A DNA stretch of 64,000 bases from Pseudomonas vlassakiae (GCF_014269035.2 NZ_JABWRP020000003.1:369325-433324), one strand, 5' to 3'; positions 17,927-27,439 are shown, numbered from the stretch's first letter. Notes: a model not told the origin generated them from the sequence alone. Program-made: numbers and translations.

Positions 17927-19822
17927 ATGTCTGTTTCCGTTCGCGACGCCTTGCGCATGGCCGCGCTGTATGTGGTGCTCTCGTTCCTCTGGCTGGTGCT
18001 GGCCGAGGTGGTCCTGCGCAGTATGTCTGACGACCCGCTGGCGTTGACCGTGGGCCGGCAGATCAACGTGGTGGTGTGGGTGCTGGTCAGTGCCTTGCTG
18101 ATCTTCGTGTCCCGCGCCCGTCTTCTCAATTTCATCGGTATCGGCGCGCGCCTGCGCAGCGAGGACCGCGAGCGCCTGCGCATGGCGGCGGCGGTGTTCG
18201 ACAGCACCTTGGAGGGCGTGCTGGTCACCGACCGCCAAGGCCTGATCGTGCACGTCAACCGCGCCTTCATGCGCATCACCGGTTATCAACAGGAAGAAGT
18301 GCTGGGCCATCGCCCCAGCAAGTTCAAGTCGGGCCGCCACGGCGTGCCGTTCTATCAGCAGATCTATGCCGCCCTGGCCGAAAAGGGTGAGTGGAGTGGC
18401 GAGATCTGGAACCGCCGTAAAAGCGGTGAGATCTATCCGCAGTGGCAGACGATTTGCGCCATCCGTGACGACAGTGGCGAGCTGAGCCATTACGTGGCGG
18501 TGTTCAGCGACATCAGCGCGATCAAGCATTCCGAACAGGAACTGGCCTACCTGGCTCACCATGACCCGCTCACCGGGCTGCCCAACCGCCTGCTGTTCAA
18601 CGACCGTACCGAGCAGGCGCTGGCTTCGGCGCAGGTCAACAAGCGCGGCTGCGCCTTGCTGCTGCTCGACCTGGATCACTTTCAGAGCATCAACGACGGC
18701 CTTGGCCACACCATTGGCGACCAGTTGTTGAAGCTGGTAGGCGAGCGTCTGCGTGAGGCCGTTGGCAGCAACGTGACCCTGGCGCGCCTGGGCGGTGACG
18801 AGTTCGCTGTGCTGGCCGAGAACTGCCAGCAGATTGGCCAGGCCGGCAAGCTGGCACAGGGCATCATCGAACGCATGCGTGAGCCCTTCGAATTCGATGA
18901 TCACCGGCTGTTCATCAGTGCCAGCGTGGGCATCAGCCTGTTCCCCACCGACGCTCTGAGCGCCGAGCAGTTGTTGCGCAATGCCGATTCGGCGCTGTTC
19001 AAGGCCAAGGATAATGGCCGCGCCTGCTATGCGCTGTACACCGAAGAGCTGACCGCTCACGCCCAGCACCGGGTGGAAACCGCGAGCGAGTTGCGCCGGG
19101 CGCTGGCCAATGATGAGCTGCGGGTGTTCTACCAACCGGTGCATGACCTGTTCACGGCGCAGAGGGTCGGTGTCGAGGCCTTGGTCCGTTGGCAGCACCC
19201 GCAGCGTGGGTTGGTTCCGCCGAGCGATTTCATCCCCATCGCCGAACGCACCGGCCTGATTGCCGAGATCGATGCCTGGGTGTTGCGCGAGGCCTGCCGG
19301 CAGATGGTGCGGTGGCGGGAGGATGGGCGGACGTTGGCGTTCGTTGCCGTCAATATCTCCAGCCGCTTGTTCGGCCAGCGTGAGTTGTACCGGCAGGTGG
19401 CCGATGTACTGCATGAAACTGGGCTGGACCCGGCGCTGCTGGAGCTGGAAGTGACCGAGAGTGCGGTCATGGAAGACCCGGAAGTGGCACTGGAACAGCT
19501 GCATCGCCTGCGCGAGCTGGGGCTGAACCTGGCCATCGATGACTTTGGCACGGGGTACTCGTCGTTGCTGCGGCTCAAGCGCCTGCCGGTGCAGAAGCTG
19601 AAGATCGACCAGGGCTTCGTCGCTGGCTTGCCGCAGGATGATGATGACATCGCCATCGTCCGGGTGATCGTCGCGCTGGCGCGGAGCATGGGCATGCAGG
19701 TGCATGCCGAGGGGATCGAACAGGCTGAGCAGGCGCGGTTCCTGCTGGAGCAGCAGTGCCAGTTGGGGCAGGGGTACTGGTTTGGGCGGCCGGTGCCGGC
19801 TGGGGATCTGCGCTGGGGCTGA
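17927..19822 (+). CDS. Membrane PAS-GGDEF-EAL cyclic-di-GMP enzyme
   Basis: A 631-residue protein with two N-terminal membrane segments (about 8-28 and 45-63), a PAS domain (about 90-200: VLVTDRQGLIVHVNRAF), then GGDEF (HDPLTGLPNR, RLGGDEFAVL) and EAL (VEALVRWQHP, DDFGTGYSSL) domains. Both active-site signatures are intact, so it may make or degrade cyclic di-GMP; in such hybrids one activity usually dominates and sequence alone does not tell which. It is divergent from the desaturase gene and monocistronic. I preferred the start at 17927 because the upstream ATG overlaps a TATAAT. Confidence 0.88.
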   Translation: MSVSVRDALRMAALYVVLSFLWLVLAEVVLRSMSDDPLALTVGRQINVVVWVLVSALLIFVSRARLLNFIGIGARLRSEDRERLRMAAAVFDSTLEGVLVTDRQGLIVHVNRAFMRITGYQQEEVLGHRPSKFKSGRHGVPFYQQIYAALAEKGEWSGEIWNRRKSGEIYPQWQTICAIRDDSGELSHYVAVFSDISAIKHSEQELAYLAHHDPLTGLPNRLLFNDRTEQALASAQVNKRGCALLLLDLDHFQSINDGLGHTIGDQLLKLVGERLREAVGSNVTLARLGGDEFAVLAENCQQIGQAGKLAQGIIERMREPFEFDDHRLFISASVGISLFPTDALSAEQLLRNADSALFKAKDNGRACYALYTEELTAHAQHRVETASELRRALANDELRVFYQPVHDLFTAQRVGVEALVRWQHPQRGLVPPSDFIPIAERTGLIAEIDAWVLREACRQMVRWREDGRTLAFVAVNISSRLFGQRELYRQVADVLHETGLDPALLELEVTESAVMEDPEVALEQLHRLRELGLNLAIDDFGTGYSSLLRLKRLPVQKLKIDQGFVAGLPQDDDDIAIVRVIVALARSMGMQVHAEGIEQAEQARFLLEQQCQLGQGYWFGRPVPAGDLRWG

Positions 19823-19843
19823 GGGGTATGGCGGGTGTTGTTC

Positions 19844-20011
19844 AGCGCCTGCGAGATCGAGCGCCGCCCGCGCGGCGCATCGCGGATAAATCCTACAAGC
19901 CATGCGCCAAGGCAGGCGACCCTGGCGTAACAGGTTCGGCACGTTGCAACAAACTGTAGGAGCGGATTTATCCGCGATGCGCCGCGCGGGCGGCGCTCGG
20001 TCTCACAGGCG
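19844..20011. repeat. Inverted pair of REP elements
   Basis: Two related GC-rich elements face each other: 19844-19893 (GCGCCTGCGAGA, palindromic GCGCCGC core, then ATCGCGGATAAATCC) and 19956-20011 (GGATTTATCCGCGAT, the same core, then ending ACAGGCGC). They are separated by about 60 bp and lie between a plus-strand gene and the convergent met operon. Confidence 0.8.
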
Positions 20012-20034
20012 CAGAAAATGTTATGGCAGGCACG

Positions 20035-20679
20035 TCAACGCTTGTTCAAGCCTTTCGCCAACCGGTCCCCTCCCAGCTGGATCAGTGCCACCAACGCCAC
20101 CAACATGGCAATCACGGTCAGCATGATCTGGCTGTCGAAACGCTGATACCCATACCGATAGGCAATATCCCCCAGCCCACCCGCACCAATCGCCCCGGCC
20201 ATGGCTGACGAGTTGATCAGCGTCACCAGGGTAATGGTGAACCCTCCCACGATCCCCGGCAGCGCCTCGGGCAGCAGGACGTGCCAGACGATGTGCCAAC
20301 GCCGGCAGCCCATGGCCTGCGCTGCCTCCACCAGGCCATGGTCGACTTCCCGCAGGCTGACCTCGGCAATCCGTGCAAAGAACGGCGTTGCGGCGATGGT
20401 CAGTGGCACCATGGCGGCCCACACGCCATAGGTGGTCCCTACCACCAACCGGGTGAAGGGAATCAGTGCGACCATCAGGATCAGGAACGGGATCGAGCGG
20501 AACAGATTGACGAAGGCGCCCAGCACTCGATTGAGCAGCGGTGCCTCGAAGATACCGCCTTTGTCGCTGGTGACCAGCAGCACCGCCATCGGCACCCCCA
20601 CCAGCAGTGCGACCAGCGAGGACACGCCGACCATCAGCAACGTGTCGAGCAAGCCTTCAAGCAAGCGATCAAACCACAT
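20035..20679 (-). CDS. metI: Methionine-type ABC transporter permease MetI
   Basis: A 214-residue inner-membrane permease of the D-methionine uptake family. It has about five hydrophobic segments and an EAA loop ([20 protein letters not shown]). It forms the channel with the MetN ATPase. The ATG at 20679 gives the family length and lies inside the end of metN (11-base overlap). This is the last gene of a six-gene leftward operon with flavin-dependent desulfurisation-type enzymes, so the true substrate may be another organosulfur compound. Confidence 0.87.
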   Translation of the reverse strand: MWFDRLLEGLLDTLLMVGVSSLVALLVGVPMAVLLVTSDKGGIFEAPLLNRVLGAFVNLFRSIPFLILMVALIPFTRLVVGTTYGVWAAMVPLTIAATPFFARIAEVSLREVDHGLVEAAQAMGCRRWHIVWHVLLPEALPGIVGGFTITLVTLINSSAMAGAIGAGGLGDIAYRYGYQRFDSQIMLTVIAMLVALVALIQLGGDRLAKGLNKR

Positions 20680-21778
20680 GGCCCAGTACCTCCACGTCTT
20701 CGGCCCAGCGGCGGGCGCGTGCGAGCAATTGATGGGTGTCATGCGGCGAGCCCTGAATCGACAGGATCAGCTGCCCGAGCGCATGCTCGCCGATGGTCTC
20801 CACACCGCCCTGGAGCAGGCGCACGCGTCCGCCCAGTTCGCTGAACAAGTCGGACAATGCCGGCTCGCCCAGCAGGGTGAGCTTGAGCACCACCGCGCTG
20901 TCATGGCCCGCTGGGCTGGCGCGCAGCTTTGCCTGCAAAGCCACGGGCAGCTTGGTCTGCAACGGGGCGAGCAGGGTCCGGGTGACGTCATGGTGCGGGT
21001 TGCCGAACACGCGCCAGACTTCGCCCTGTTCGACGATAGCGCCACGTTCCAGCACCACCACGCGGTGACAGATGTCGCGGATCACTGTCATTTCGTGGGT
21101 GATCAGCACCACGGTCAGGCCCAGGCGCTGGTTGATGTCGCGCAGCAGTTCGAGGATCGACGCCGTGGTCTCCGGGTCCAGCGCCGAGGTGGCTTCGTCG
21201 CACAACAGGATCTCGGGGTCATGCACCAGCGCCCGGGCGATGCCGACGCGCTGCTTCTGCCCGCCAGACAGCTGCGCCGGATAGACGTGATGCTTGTCCT
21301 GCAAGCCAACCATCTCCAGCAGTTCGCGAACCTTGTGCTGGCGCTCGGCCTTGGCCACGCCCGCCACCTTCAGTGGCAGCTCGACGTTCTGCCACACGGT
21401 CTTGGCCGACATCAGGTTGAAGTGCTGGAAAATCATGCCGATGCGCCGGCGCAGTGCCACCAGGCGCTCCTCGTCGAACGGCGCAATGTCTACCTGATCG
21501 ATCAGGACACGGCCCTGGCTCGGCTGTTCGAGGCGGTTGATGGTGCGCAGCAGCGATGACTTGCCCGCGCCACTGCGGCCGATGATGCCGAAGATCTCAC
21601 CACGGCGGATGTTCAGGTCGATGCCCTGCAGTGCCGGTTGTTGCTGGCCAGGGTAGGTCTTGCCAAGGCCGATGAAGCGGACGTGGGCTTCGTTGACCTC
21701 CGGGCGCAGGGCCTGCTCCCTGGCCGTTGGCGGCGATGGTTGTGCGGTGGGCGCCCTGAGCGCGTTGGCCTGGCTCAT
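20669..21778 (-). CDS. metN: Methionine-type ABC transporter ATP-binding protein MetN
   Basis: A 369-residue ABC ATPase with Walker [10 protein letters not shown], signature [10 protein letters not shown], Walker [14 protein letters not shown] and H-loop [12 protein letters not shown]-terminal NIL domain (about 295-369), which in MetN binds methionine and inhibits transport, is present. The N-terminus carries about 30 extra Pro/Ala-rich residues. The ATG at 21778 comes one base after the metQ stop region. The NIL domain supports a methionine-related ligand more strongly than the permease does. Confidence 0.9.
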   Translation of the reverse strand: MSQANALRAPTAQPSPPTAREQALRPEVNEAHVRFIGLGKTYPGQQQPALQGIDLNIRRGEIFGIIGRSGAGKSSLLRTINRLEQPSQGRVLIDQVDIAPFDEERLVALRRRIGMIFQHFNLMSAKTVWQNVELPLKVAGVAKAERQHKVRELLEMVGLQDKHHVYPAQLSGGQKQRVGIARALVHDPEILLCDEATSALDPETTASILELLRDINQRLGLTVVLITHEMTVIRDICHRVVVLERGAIVEQGEVWRVFGNPHHDVTRTLLAPLQTKLPVALQAKLRASPAGHDSAVVLKLTLLGEPALSDLFSELGGRVRLLQGGVETIGEHALGQLILSIQGSPHDTHQLLARARRWAEDVEVLGHVV

Positions 21779-21779
21779 G

Positions 21780-22580
21780 TCAGCCTTCCCAACCGGCCTG
21801 GTACAGGTTGCCATGGGCCTTGTTCAACGCTGCACGCACGGCGGGCGAGTGTTGGTAGATGTCGACGAACTTTGCCAGGCGCGGGTCGTCCTTGCTTTGC
21901 GGGCGGATGACGAACTGGATCACGTATTCCTTGTTTTCCAGGCCATCGAACAACAGCGCCGAGGTGGCATCGAAGCTGTTGGCCAGGCGGATGTAGGCCG
22001 GGTAGCCCTGCACAAGGTCGGCGTCGTCATAGGCGCGCACCAGTTGCACGGCTTCGACCTGCAGGATCTTGAGCTTCTTCGGGTTGGCGACGATGTCGTC
22101 CTCGGTGGCCTTGTAGCCGACACCCGGCTTGAGGGTGATCAAGCCGGCCTTGGCCAGCAGCTGCAGGCCACGGCCGCTGTTGATCGGGTCGTTGGCGATG
22201 GCCACACTGGCGCCTTCGGGCAGTTCGGCGAAGCTCTTGTACTTCTTCGAGTACAGGCCGACGTTGTTGATGATCCCCGGAGCGTAGGGCACCAGGTTGA
22301 AACCGGCGGCAGCCTTGGCATTCTCGAGGAAGGGGATGTGCTGGAAGTAGTTCACGTCGATGTCGCCGCTGTTGAGGCTGACATTCGGCGCGATCCAGTC
22401 GCTGTACTCGATCAGCTTCACTTCCAGCCCTTGCTTGTGGGCTTCTTCCACCGCCGCTTCCAAGGGGATGGCAAAGGCCGCAGTGGTGCCGATCTTCAGG
22501 GGCTCGGCGGCGAACGCGCTGGTGCACAGGCCGAGGGTGATGGCGATGGCCGCGACGGGCCGGAACAGTTTCTCAAGCAT
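21780..22580 (-). CDS. metQ: Methionine-type periplasmic binding lipoprotein/protein MetQ
   Basis: A 266-residue NlpA/MetQ-family substrate-binding protein with a signal peptide ([19 protein letters not shown], cleavage near AFA-AEP). It has no clear lipobox: Cys19 lies inside LGLCTSA, so lipidation is doubtful. It captures the solute for MetNI. Its ATG overlaps the 3' end of the upstream DszA-like gene by eight bases, which ties the transporter to those enzymes in one transcript. I chose the start at the signal peptide; the frame continues upstream within the previous gene. Confidence 0.87.
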   Translation of the reverse strand: MLEKLFRPVAAIAITLGLCTSAFAAEPLKIGTTAAFAIPLEAAVEEAHKQGLEVKLIEYSDWIAPNVSLNSGDIDVNYFQHIPFLENAKAAAGFNLVPYAPGIINNVGLYSKKYKSFAELPEGASVAIANDPINSGRGLQLLAKAGLITLKPGVGYKATEDDIVANPKKLKILQVEAVQLVRAYDDADLVQGYPAYIRLANSFDATSALLFDGLENKEYVIQFVIRPQSKDDPRLAKFVDIYQHSPAVRAALNKAHGNLYQAGWEG

Positions 22581-23964
22581 GGTGCAGGGCTCCAGTCGGG
22601 GCAGGGGTTGGGTTGTTGCGGTAAGTGGAACCAGGGTGGTCGGCGGGCAGGTGCGGGTGGTCGCTGGCGAACAGCTTCTCGCGCAGGGTGCCGTCGGCGT
22701 AGGCGGTCTTGTAGCGGCCACGTTGCTGCAGTTGCGGGACCACCAGGTCGATGAAGTCCTCGTAGCTTTCCGGGGTGACGGTACGGGTCAGGTTGAAGCC
22801 GTCCAGGCCGGTTTCGTCGATCCAGGCGATCAGCTGTTCGGCCACCTGATCGGGCGCGCCGACCAGGGTGACATAGCGCCCGCCGAGGGCGTGCTGCTCC
22901 AGCAGGCGGCGGCGGGTCCAGGCGTTTTCCTGCAATTGGCGGGTGGCCGACTGGATGGCGTTGCCCTTGCTGGCGCCGATCGGGTCGTCCAGCCCGTAGG
23001 CGGCAAAGTCGATACCGGTCGAGGCGGCGAAGTGCGCCACGCCGGCTTCGGCGCTGGCATGCTGCAGGTACTCGGCATACTTGGCCTGGGCCTGCTGCTC
23101 GGTGGGCGCGACGATCACCGTGATGCCCATGAACACCTTCACCGCCTGTGGATCGCGGCCGGCCGCCTGGGCGGCCGCGCGTACCTTGTCGACCTGGGCT
23201 CGGGTAGCGGCCTTGTCCTGGCCGCTGATGAACACGCACTCGGCATGGTTGCCGGCAAAGGCCAGGCCGCGCGGCGAGCTGCCCGCCTGGAACAGTACCG
23301 GCGTGCGCTGTGGCGAGGGTTCGCACAGGTGGTAGCCCTCGACCTTGTAGAACTCGCCCTGGTGGCGCACCTTGCGCACCTTGCTCGGCTCGGCGTACAC
23401 CCGCCGCTCGCGGTCGTTGACCACGGCGTCATCGGCCCAGCTGCCTTCCAGCAGCTTGTACAGCACCTGCAGGTATTCGTCGGCCTGGTCGTAGCGGCGG
23501 TCGTGCTCGGGCTGTTGCTCCAGGCCCATGGCGCGGGCGGCGCTGTCGAGGTAACCGGTGACGATGTTCCAGCCGACCCGGCCATTGCTCAGGTGGTCGA
23601 GGGTCGAGAGGCGTCGGGCGAACAGGTACGGCGCCTCGTAGGTAAGGTTGGCGGTGAGGCCGAACCCGAGGTGGCGGGTGACGGCAGCCATCGCCGACAC
23701 CAGCAGCAGCGGGTCGTTGACCGGCAGCTGGATCGACTCCTTCAGGGTTACATCCACGGAATTGCCGTAGATGTCGTAGGTGCCGACGATGTCGGCGATG
23801 AACAGGCCGTCGAACAGCCCACGCTCCAGCAGGCGCGCCAGGTCGGTCCAGTATTCCAGGGTCTTGTACTGGGTCGAGGTGTCCCTTGGGTGGGTCCACA
23901 GGCCGTGGTTGATGTGCCCGATGCAGTTCATGTTGAAGGCATTGAGCAGGATCTGCTTGGGCAT
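22573..23964 (-). CDS. DszA/NtaA/SnaA-family FMNH2-dependent monooxygenase
   Basis: A 463-residue flavin monooxygenase of the bacterial luciferase superfamily. It starts with KQILLNAFNMNCIGHINHGLW and contains EAPYLFARRLSTLDHLSNGR and GWNIVTGYLDSAARAMG, hallmarks of the DszA/NtaA/SnaA group, which use FMNH2 supplied by a separate reductase to open C-S or C-N bonds. Its start overlaps the upstream gene stop (TGATG) and its end overlaps metQ. Relatives serve desulfurisation of sulfones or sulfonates; the substrate here is unknown. No flavin reductase gene lies nearby. Confidence 0.85.
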   Translation of the reverse strand: MPKQILLNAFNMNCIGHINHGLWTHPRDTSTQYKTLEYWTDLARLLERGLFDGLFIADIVGTYDIYGNSVDVTLKESIQLPVNDPLLLVSAMAAVTRHLGFGLTANLTYEAPYLFARRLSTLDHLSNGRVGWNIVTGYLDSAARAMGLEQQPEHDRRYDQADEYLQVLYKLLEGSWADDAVVNDRERRVYAEPSKVRKVRHQGEFYKVEGYHLCEPSPQRTPVLFQAGSSPRGLAFAGNHAECVFISGQDKAATRAQVDKVRAAAQAAGRDPQAVKVFMGITVIVAPTEQQAQAKYAEYLQHASAEAGVAHFAASTGIDFAAYGLDDPIGASKGNAIQSATRQLQENAWTRRRLLEQHALGGRYVTLVGAPDQVAEQLIAWIDETGLDGFNLTRTVTPESYEDFIDLVVPQLQQRGRYKTAYADGTLREKLFASDHPHLPADHPGSTYRNNPTPAPTGALHHA

Positions 23965-25145
23965 CAGATAGTCCCCCGGCGTGGAGGGTTTGCGTTGTTC
24001 AGGTAGTAGTTGCCGATGGCGTGGTACTTCCAGCGCACCGGGTCGTGCAGGGTGTGCACGCGGGCGTTGCGCCAGTGGCGGTCGAGGTTGTGTTCGGCCA
24101 GGGTGGCCTGGCTGCCGGCCAGTTCGAACAGCGTGGTGCCGGCGGCAAGGGACACTTCCGTACTGATGGCCCGTGCTTCGGCAACGGCGATGGAGGCAGC
24201 GGCCACGGTGTCGGCATTGCTGTCGGCCTGGGCGCGGTCAAGGATCTCGCCGGCGCGTTCGAGCAAGGCTTCAGCGGCATGCAGGCGGATTACCAGCTGG
24301 CCGAAGCTTTTCAGCGTCAGTGGGTCGTCGCTGGCCTTGTCCAGACCGGAGTCGACCCATGGCCGGCTGCGCGTGCGCACGAAGTGCAGGGCGTCCTCCA
24401 GCGCGGCGCGGGCGATACCGGTGTCGATGGCAGCGTGGAGAATCTGCGCCAGCGGGCCGACCGGCGTCGGGCGCTCGAAAGCACTCTGGAACGGCACCAC
24501 GTCGTTGGCATCGACCCAGACGTTGTCGAAGCTCACCGAGCCGCTGCCAGTGGTGCGCTGGCCGAAACCGCTCCAGTCGTCGATCACCTGCAGGCCCTGA
24601 CTGTCGGCGGGGACGAAGGCCAGCTGCTGGCGGCCTTGGTCGTCGATCACCGAGGTCGGGATCCGTTGCGCATAGAGCGCCCCGGTGGCGTAGAACTTGC
24701 GGCCGTTGATGCGGTAACCGGCGCCGTCGTGGGTCAGGCGAGTGGTGCGGTCATGGGCGGTTTTCGTGCCCAGTTCGGCCAGCGCATTACCGAAACGGCG
24801 GCCGGCCAGGACTTCGGCGTACAGGCGCTGCTGCTGCTCGGGGCTGCCATTCACCCGCAGCACTTCGAGGGCATAGAAGTGGTTCTGCGGAATCTGGCCA
24901 AGGGAGGCATCAGCCTGGGCGATGCGGGCGATGACCTGGGCCAGGGTGACGTTGGACACACCGGCGCCGCCGAAGCTTTTCGGGACGCTGATGGCCCACA
25001 GGCCGGAGCGGGTGAACAGCTCCAGTTCGGCGTGCGGCAGGCGGCGTTCGCGGTCGCGCAGGGCACTGTCGCGCTTGAGTTGCTGGGCGACTTGCTCGGC
25101 GACAGCCAGGGCCTGGCTGTCGCTGGTGATTACGGATGTTGTCAT
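23964..25145 (-). CDS. DszC/SfnC-like acyl-CoA-dehydrogenase-fold flavoprotein (copy 2)
   Basis: A 393-residue protein with the acyl-CoA dehydrogenase fold (N-terminal helices, middle beta domain about 130-230, C-terminal helical domain). It belongs to the subgroup that includes DszC and SfnC, flavin-dependent monooxygenases or desulfurisation enzymes rather than true beta-oxidation enzymes. DWSGFGQRTTGSGSVSFDNV is a typical middle-domain stretch. The ATG at 25145 has GGAGA upstream (read on the minus strand). It is translationally coupled to the DszA-like gene and is a paralogue of the next gene upstream. The substrate is unknown. Confidence 0.8.
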   Translation of the reverse strand: MTTSVITSDSQALAVAEQVAQQLKRDSALRDRERRLPHAELELFTRSGLWAISVPKSFGGAGVSNVTLAQVIARIAQADASLGQIPQNHFYALEVLRVNGSPEQQQRLYAEVLAGRRFGNALAELGTKTAHDRTTRLTHDGAGYRINGRKFYATGALYAQRIPTSVIDDQGRQQLAFVPADSQGLQVIDDWSGFGQRTTGSGSVSFDNVWVDANDVVPFQSAFERPTPVGPLAQILHAAIDTGIARAALEDALHFVRTRSRPWVDSGLDKASDDPLTLKSFGQLVIRLHAAEALLERAGEILDRAQADSNADTVAAASIAVAEARAISTEVSLAAGTTLFELAGSQATLAEHNLDRHWRNARVHTLHDPVRWKYHAIGNYYLNNANPPRRGTI

Positions 25146-25194
25146 GCTGTTCTCCGGGGCCATGGGGCTGCAACGCAACCCTTGGGCCCGCCAA

Positions 25195-26436
25195 TCAGAT
25201 CCAGGAATGCCGGGCGGGCAGGGTGCCGTTGAGGTGGTAGGCGCCCACTGCGTGGTACTTCCAGCGCACCGGGTCGTGCAGGGTGTGCACCCGGGCATTG
25301 CGCCAGTGCCGGTCGAGGTTGAACTCGGCCAGGGTGGCGCGGCTGCCAGCCAGCTCGAACAGCTTCTCGCTGGCCTGCAGCGAGATCTCCGTGGTCAGTA
25401 CCTTGGCCTCGGCCACGGCAATCGACGCCCGCGCTGCGGCAGCAGCATCGATCGGCCCGGCATTGACTTCGTCGAGTACCCGCGCGGCCTTACGCAGCAG
25501 CGCCTCGGCGGCATGCAGTTCAAGTTTCAGGCGGCCGATGTCGGCTATCACGTAGGGGTCATCGCTGGCGCGCTCGACCTTGGCCTCGATCCATGGCCGG
25601 GATTTTTCGCGGACGAAGGTGATGGCGTCGTCGATGGCTGCCTCGGCGATGCCGGCATCAATGGCGGCCTGAATCAACTGCGAGGCCGCGCCCTGGATAT
25701 TGGGGATATCGCGCTGGCGCCAGTTGTCGATGACCAGTTCGGCATCGACCGGGACCTGATCGAGCAGCACGGTTCCGCTGGCGGTGGTGCGCTGGCCGAA
25801 GCCGGACCAGTCGTCGACGATGCGCAGCCCCGGGCTGCCACGGCGGACAAAGGCCAGGCGCTGGCGGCCTTCGTCGTCCAGTGCCTTGACCGCCACCCAG
25901 TGGGCGAACAGCGCGCCGGTGGAGTAGAACTTCTCTCCACTGATGCGATAGCCGTCACCGCTGCGGGTGATCCTGGCCTTGAGCGTCAGGGTGTCCTTGG
26001 TGCCGCGCTCGGGGCCGGCGTTGCCGATGCGCCAGCCGTCCAGCACGCTACGGAAGATCAGCGCCTGCTGGGCCTCGGTGGCGGTCAGGCGCAGCAGTTG
26101 CAACATGCCGAACTGGTTCTGCGGGATCTGCCCCAGAGCCGGGTCGGCGGCGCTGATCAGGCGGAACACTTCAGCGACCGTCTCGAACGAGACGTCGGGG
26201 CCGCCATAGGCCTTGGGTACGCTGATGCTGCCCAGGCCGCTACGGGTGAACTGTTCGATTTCTGCCCAGGGCAGCTTGCGTTGCTGGTCGCGGCGGGCGG
26301 CCTGCTCGCGGGCGGTCTCGGCGAGTTCACGGGCGGCTTGCAGGGCTTCGGCGTCGTTGCGCAGTACCTTGGCCGGCAGCAGCAGGGGCGAACTGTCGAG
26401 ATCGCTGTGGAATGGGGTATTTGGCTGGGTGGTCAT
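25195..26436 (-). CDS. DszC/SfnC-like acyl-CoA-dehydrogenase-fold flavoprotein (copy 1)
   Basis: A 413-residue first gene of the leftward operon and a paralogue of its downstream neighbour. It shares DWSGFGQRTTASGTV in the middle domain and an almost identical C-terminal segment (DRHWRNARVHTLHDPVRWKY). Like DszC, it is expected to use reduced flavin and oxygen on a sulfur compound. The two copies may form a heteromer or act on successive or different substrates. A 243-bp AT-rich region with REP elements precedes it and should contain the operon promoter. Confidence 0.8.
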   Translation of the reverse strand: MTTQPNTPFHSDLDSSPLLLPAKVLRNDAEALQAARELAETAREQAARRDQQRKLPWAEIEQFTRSGLGSISVPKAYGGPDVSFETVAEVFRLISAADPALGQIPQNQFGMLQLLRLTATEAQQALIFRSVLDGWRIGNAGPERGTKDTLTLKARITRSGDGYRISGEKFYSTGALFAHWVAVKALDDEGRQRLAFVRRGSPGLRIVDDWSGFGQRTTASGTVLLDQVPVDAELVIDNWRQRDIPNIQGAASQLIQAAIDAGIAEAAIDDAITFVREKSRPWIEAKVERASDDPYVIADIGRLKLELHAAEALLRKAARVLDEVNAGPIDAAAAARASIAVAEAKVLTTEISLQASEKLFELAGSRATLAEFNLDRHWRNARVHTLHDPVRWKYHAVGAYHLNGTLPARHSWI

Positions 26437-26600
26437 CAGAACCGAACCTCACAAAGTGGATGCGTCGCTTCAGCTGATGGCGACAGACTTTTGCTGGTCC
26501 GGTGGTCCGGTTCTTATACCCTAATGGCTTATCAAAGGTTTATGAACTAACTCTTTGGAATATGTATAGAAGATAGATTTTCGATGGGCGTGCTGGCGCT
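26437..26600 (-). promoter_or_regulatory. Promoter region of the DszC/DszA/met operon
   Basis: This is the non-REP part of the 243-bp spacer upstream of the six-gene operon. It is AT-rich at 26510-26585; read leftward it contains CATTAGGGTATAAGAACC, whose GTATAAG resembles a -10 box. I see no clear regulator palindrome. Confidence 0.4.
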
Positions 26601-26663
26601 ATCGCGGATAAATCCGCTCCTACAGGGCAGCGTTGTTGTTGTAGGAGCGGATTTATCCGCGAT
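26601..26663. repeat. Perfect inverted REP pair
   Basis: Arms of 23 bp, starting ATCGCGGATAAATCCGCTCC (26601-26623) and ending GGAGCGGATTTATCCGCGAT (26641-26663), match perfectly around a 17-base loop. This is the commonest repeat unit of the window; it recurs at 61801-61862. Confidence 0.88.
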
Positions 26664-26679
26664 GAGGCCAGAGAGGGGA

Positions 26680-27438
26680 TTACTCGGAAGCAGCAGTCCC
26701 GAGGAACTTGCGCAGGAATTGCCGGGTACGCTCTTCCTTGGGATTGGCAAACAGCGCCTTGGCCTCACCCTGTTCCACGATCACGCCCTTGTCGAAGAAG
26801 ATCACCCGGTTCGCGACATCCCGGGCAAAGCTCATCTCGTGGGTGACGATGATCATCGTGCGCTTCTCCTCGGCCAGGCCGCGGATGGTTGCCAGCACCT
26901 CGCCGACCAGTTCCGGGTCGAGGGCCGAGGTGGGCTCGTCGAACAGGATCACTTCAGGCTCCATGGCCAGCGCGCGGGCAATTGCCACGCGCTGCTGCTG
27001 GCCACCGGAAAGGCGCCTTGGATAGGCGTCTTCCTTGCCCGCCAGGCCGACCTTGGCCAGCAACCGTCGACCCAGGTCGATGGCCTGTTGGCGAGGGGTC
27101 TTCTTGACGATCACCGGGCCTTCGATGACGTTCTCCAGCGCAGTGCGGTGGGGGAACAGGTTGAAGTTCTGGAACACGAAGCCAGCTTGCTGGCGCAGGC
27201 GGCGGATCGCACTCTGCTGGCCGCCGAGCGGGCGGTTGGCATCGATGCTGATGTCGCCGATCTGAATCTGCCCGGCGTCCGGGGTTTCCAGCAGGTTGAG
27301 GCAACGCAGGAAGGTGGTCTTGCCCGAGCCGCTGGGGCCGATGATGGCCACTACTTCACCGGGTTGCACGGTCAGGTCGATACCGTTGAGCACGGTCTGG
27401 CCCTTGAACTGCTTGGTCAGGCCTTTGGCGACGATCAT
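26680..27438 (-). CDS. tcyN: Cystine/polar amino-acid ABC transporter ATP-binding protein
   Basis: A 252-residue ABC ATPase of the polar amino-acid (GlnQ/TcyN) class: Walker [10 protein letters not shown], signature LSGGQQQRVA, Walker B VILFDEPTSALDP, H-loop MIIVTHEMSF. It drives uptake with the permease encoded immediately upstream (one base apart) and the binding protein before that. The cystine specificity, and so the symbol, is inferred from the sulfur-gene context and the resemblance of the binding protein to FliY/TcyJ. Confidence 0.83.
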   Translation of the reverse strand: MIVAKGLTKQFKGQTVLNGIDLTVQPGEVVAIIGPSGSGKTTFLRCLNLLETPDAGQIQIGDISIDANRPLGGQQSAIRRLRQQAGFVFQNFNLFPHRTALENVIEGPVIVKKTPRQQAIDLGRRLLAKVGLAGKEDAYPRRLSGGQQQRVAIARALAMEPEVILFDEPTSALDPELVGEVLATIRGLAEEKRTMIIVTHEMSFARDVANRVIFFDKGVIVEQGEAKALFANPKEERTRQFLRKFLGTAASE

Positions 27439-27439
27439 C

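Noticed and set aside
17779..18279. Upstream extension of the desaturase frame
   Set aside because: It would add about 167 residues without desaturase features and run through the divergent gene's promoter and coding sequence; the ATG at 17778 gives the family length.
26601..26663. Perfect 23-bp inverted repeats considered as insertion-sequence ends or an attachment site
   Set aside because: Only 17 bp lie between the arms, there is no transposase or integrase, and the unit recurs in other spacers, so it is a REP pair.
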